Part shown: piece by piece, positions 6,455-7,359 of the stretch
How the letters are laid out: every line of letters begins with the position of its first letter
Numbering within the stretch: position 1 is the stretch's first letter
Assembly: GCA_030638185.1 (NCBI GenBank)
Contig: DAOWFD010000218.1
Coordinates: forward strand, 1-7,359
DNA length: 7,359 bases
Source: Candidatus Aegiribacteria sp.
Lineage (GTDB): Bacteria; Fermentibacterota; Fermentibacteria; Fermentibacterales; JCC-6
Direction of reading: 5' to 3'
Position numbers and translations under genes: made by a program
The notes under the pieces: generated by a model
What the model was told of the DNA's origin: nothing
The model's database searches: none
Seen by the model: the letters and a program-made list of their open reading frames with translations, nothing else

Positions 6455-6994
6455 ATGAACAAGCATTATGAATGGTCTCAAAAGCATGAATCTTTTGTTG
6501 AAGCTCAAAAACCAGAAGTAGAAAAGATACAAAATGTATTGTACTATACAGCCAATAGCACCCATTTTGATAAAATAGTCCAGTTTGAAAAACGTTCTTA
6601 TCAGACTGAGGGATACATCTTTCCTGATGATTTTGACGAGGAAAAGTTCAGAGTACATTTCTTTAGAAAAAGAATAGAGGATATTAAGGATTATAAATTG
6701 CTGGTTGCCGAATACGAGGAAATGATTGTGGGAAGAATAGACCTGACATGGATGTATGATGTTGATAAGGACAGTAGTATTGGCTTTATAAACTGGATAT
6801 ATGTGTTAAAACCATACAGGAACATGGCTACTGGAAAAGGATTGATTGATTTCTGTAAAAGCGAACTTCGTAAAATGAATATCAATACTGTGAAGTTACT
6901 GGTAGGCAAAGGAAACCTTGCTGCCCTGGAGTTTTATAGAAATAGTGGATTTAACCTGAACTCCAAGATGATTGTATGTGAGCTGGATTTTTAA
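6455..6994 (+). CDS. GNAT family N-acetyltransferase
   Basis: This is a 179-residue acetyltransferase. The ATG at 6455 has GGAGG four to five bases upstream. The open frame extends back to 6263, but that part is antisense to the neighbouring acetyltransferase and is not used. Residues 1-60 are polar and not recognised. From about residue 80 the GNAT core appears: LLVAEYEEMIVGRIDL (strands), FINWIYVLKPYRNMATGKGL (motif A, with the acetyl-CoA loop after the YR) and NLAALEFYRNSGFNL (motif B). The motif A loop lacks the first glycine of the usual R-x-x-G-x-G/A pattern. The gene is strongly AT-rich: 17 G or C in the 60 bases 6481-6540 by my count, against 34 of 60 at 3061-3120 in the operon. This suggests recent transfer. 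Substrate unknown. Confidence 0.85.
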   Translation: MNKHYEWSQKHESFVEAQKPEVEKIQNVLYYTANSTHFDKIVQFEKRSYQTEGYIFPDDFDEEKFRVHFFRKRIEDIKDYKLLVAEYEEMIVGRIDLTWMYDVDKDSSIGFINWIYVLKPYRNMATGKGLIDFCKSELRKMNINTVKLLVGKGNLAALEFYRNSGFNLNSKMIVCELDF

Positions 6995-7074
6995 ACTGTT
7001 CTTTCGCGTTTGTTAAATTTCCTGAAGTAATCAAAGAAATCCTTTGTCCGGTTTATTTTTTCCTTCATTTGCAT
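6991..7074 (-). other. 27-residue mini-ORF, possible gene remnant
   Basis: On the minus strand ATG at 7074 opens a frame reading MQMKEKINRTKDFF, then DYFRKFNKRERTV and TAA at 6993-6991. The peptide is strongly basic and helical in composition, and resembles the N-terminus of a real protein more than random sequence. It starts 16 bases after the inner end of the candidate attC site, as a cassette gene would, and its stop overlaps the stop of the plus-strand acetyltransferase (TTAA). It may be the start of a gene cut by insertion of the acetyltransferase gene. No clear ribosome binding site is present. Confidence 0.3.
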
Positions 7075-7089
7075 GTTTCTGACTTTTTC

Positions 7090-7169
7090 GCACAACGCTC
7101 CGGCTCAGTGAATTGCGTTTCACTTAGCCAGTACCCAGACGTCAATTCCACTGCGGCCGCTTGTTTAAA
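7090..7169 (-). repeat. candidate attC (integron cassette recombination site)
   Basis: On the minus strand this 80-base element begins TTTAAAC (5 of 7 to RYYYAAC) and ends GTTGTGC (6 of 7 to GTTRRRY), the core boxes of attC sites. Between them the arms 7093-7115 and 7143-7163 pair imperfectly: CAATT/AATTG, then one unpaired base in the 5' arm, then CACTG/CAGTG, a small internal loop, CGGC/GCCG, and CAA/TTG at the edge, around a 27-base centre. One extra base in the left arm is the feature that sets attC orientation. The element lies 42 bases after the stop of the minus-strand gene at 7212, the normal place for attC in a cassette. The core boxes are imperfect and no integrase is in view. Confidence 0.45.
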
Positions 7170-7211
7170 TCAGTATTTGTACTGCTTGAACTGAGGTACT
7201 TTGAAGACCCT

Positions 7212-7358
7212 TCATATCTTGGTAGCTATCTGAGATTTCAGATTATTCATTTCGTCGCTCTTAAGACACCACATGAACCAATAATTCATTAGGTAATCTA
7301 ATTTACTGTTTTCCTTATTTCCATATTTCTCAGCCAATGCTGAAACATCAGATTCAAG
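7212..7358 (-). CDS. C-terminus of an unrecognised protein, cut by the window edge
   Basis: The minus strand is open from the right edge to TGA at 7214-7212. It encodes 48 residues: LESDVSALAEKYGNKENSKL, then DYLMNYWFMWCLK and SDEMNNLKSQIATKI. Composition is that of a normal soluble protein, with a likely amphipathic helix containing several aromatic residues (YWFMW). The start lies outside the window, so neither length nor family can be judged; I do not recognise it. Its stop is 42 bases before the candidate attC site, so it may be a cassette gene oriented the same way as the two other broken minus-strand genes. Confidence 0.5.
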   Translation of the reverse strand, partial: LESDVSALAEKYGNKENSKLDYLMNYWFMWCLKSDEMNNLKSQIATKI

Positions 7359-7359
7359 C

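Noticed and set aside
1..7359. CRISPR array, tRNA, rRNA or riboswitch
   Set aside because: No regularly spaced repeats, cloverleaf or conserved RNA sequence was seen on either strand.

Overview
The window has two unlike halves. Bases 1 to 4893 form a compact run of plus-strand genes in one orientation, with junctions that overlap or nearly touch. Bases 4894 to 7359 are a patchy accessory region of broken genes, two unrelated acetyltransferases on opposite strands and hairpins, one of which resembles an integron cassette recombination site (attC).

Operon half, in order: a partial gene cut by the left edge with a hydrophobic start; a small single-span membrane protein; an M19-type zinc dipeptidase; an exported protein with a C-terminal DUF5683-like segment; a small two-span membrane protein with a zinc-binding tail; an ApbE-type FAD:protein FMN transferase; a radical SAM protein of the AmmeMemoRadiSam type; and a membrane-anchored NusG domain II protein. 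The last four are chained by short overlaps (GTGA at 2518-2521, ATGA at 3522-3525, and 14 bases at 4510-4523), which points to one transcript with coupled translation. ApbE attaches FMN covalently to exported flavoproteins of redox complexes such as Rnf and Nqr. NusG_II (DUF1312) proteins are known companions of such genes, and the radical SAM enzyme indicates an anaerobic or microaerophilic life. I infer envelope redox maturation plus peptide scavenging as the theme. No acceptor flavoprotein and no AMMECR1 or Memo gene lies in the window.

Accessory half, read mostly on the minus strand from right to left: the C-terminus of an unrecognised gene entering from the right edge; a candidate attC site; a 27-residue mini-ORF; an AT-rich GNAT acetyltransferase on the plus strand; a RimJ/RimL-like GNAT on the minus strand; a truncated and apparently frameshifted GT51 peptidoglycan glycosyltransferase; and a class I methyltransferase fragment with an internal stop, whose frame closes 18 bases from the end of the operon. 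The mixture of small unrelated genes, different base composition, gene decay and an attC-like hairpin just after a stop codon suits a cassette array or integration hotspot. No integrase is visible, so this remains a hypothesis.

Organism: a bacterium of moderate GC with Shine-Dalgarno motifs before many starts. The exported DUF5683-like protein beside AmmeMemoRadiSam and ApbE genes suggests an anaerobic member of the FCB group or a neighbouring candidate phylum. That placement is a weak inference. No rRNA, tRNA or CRISPR array was seen.
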